Below are positions 6,069 to 6,172 of a stretch of DNA of 6,172 nt, one piece after another. The stretch is taken from NCBI GenBank assembly GCA_944392065.1, contig CALXVO010000073.1:1-6172 (forward strand), written 5' to 3'. The notes beneath the pieces were generated by a model that saw nothing but the letters and a program-made list of their open reading frames with translations, was not told the DNA's origin and did no database searches. The DNA comes from an uncultured Clostridia bacterium. Its GTDB lineage: Bacteria > Bacillota > Clostridia > TANB77 > CAG-508. A program made the translations under genes and the position numbers. Position 1 is the first letter of the stretch; each line of letters starts with the position of its first letter.

Positions 6069-6172
6069 GTCGTCGAATTAATCGATTGAGAACATAAAAA
6101 GTACATTGAAAAGTAAACAATAAACTTTGAGAAACCAATAAAGCGGTAGTAAAACTACCAAAAAAGAAAACG
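6069..6172 (+). other. rRNA operon leader with boxA-like antitermination sequence
   Basis: Following P2, the segment contains ACATTGAAAAGTAAACAA (6103-6120), closely resembling the CTTTGAAAACTAAACAA-type boxA region found in Bacillota rRNA leaders and spacers. A small hairpin TCGA/TCGA (6073-6076 with 6082-6085) precedes it. A stronger 6-bp hairpin, GGTAGT (6145-6150) with ACTACC (6154-6159), lies near the right edge. No 16S sequence (such as the AGAGTTTGAT region) is reached, so the rRNA gene itself is expected just beyond the window. BoxA would recruit the Nus factors to the elongating polymerase. Confidence 0.72.

Larger units (their letters stand above)
5801..6172. other. Non-coding region leading into an rRNA operon
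   Basis: No convincing open reading frame with a ribosome binding site is present. Bases 5801-5876 hold nothing I can interpret. From 5877 on come a TTGACT/TGACTTAA direct-repeat cluster, promoter P1, a hairpin plus T-run, nested inverted repeats, A/T tracts, promoter P2 and a boxA-like leader, listed separately. Confidence 0.8.

Noticed and set aside
1..6172. CRISPR array, defence or transposase genes
   Set aside because: No regularly spaced repeats and no coding sequence with such motifs were found on either strand.

Overview
The window is a stretch of chromosome from a very AT-rich, low-GC Gram-positive bacterium, most likely a member of the Clostridia (Bacillota). The evidence is the codon choice (AGA, ATA and TTA dominate), the purine-rich AGGAG-type ribosome binding sites, the sigma-A-type promoters, and a ribosomal RNA leader of clostridial/bacillary type at the right end. 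No species can be named from the sequence alone.

Layout, left to right. Positions 1-119 hold a compact GC-punctuated element that folds on itself: a 15-bp perfect terminal inverted repeat encloses a long central hairpin and two related G-rich blocks. It is either a structured RNA or a small inverted-repeat element. Positions 206-1414 hold tyrS (tyrosyl-tRNA synthetase) on the minus strand. Positions 1415-1656 are a divergent intergenic region with the tyrS promoter, the lepA promoter and, between them, a roughly 74-bp imperfect palindrome lying outside both predicted transcripts. Next comes a plus-strand cluster of lepA (elongation factor 4), rlmB (a TrmH/SPOUT-type rRNA methyltransferase) and an unrecognised 512-residue membrane-anchored exported protein. 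Positions 5801-6172 have no protein gene. They carry a hairpin followed by a T-run, two tandem rRNA-type promoters, an A/T-tract upstream element, and a leader with a boxA-like sequence. The window appears to stop just before a 16S rRNA gene.

Functionally the region is about translation: charging of tRNA-Tyr, a ribosome-associated GTPase, an rRNA-modifying enzyme, and the start of an rRNA operon. The exported protein is the outlier. No mobile-element gene, CRISPR array, defence gene or recognisable new enzymatic system is visible. The least explained parts are non-coding: the 1-119 element, the palindrome between the divergent promoters, and the hairpin set between the two rRNA promoters.
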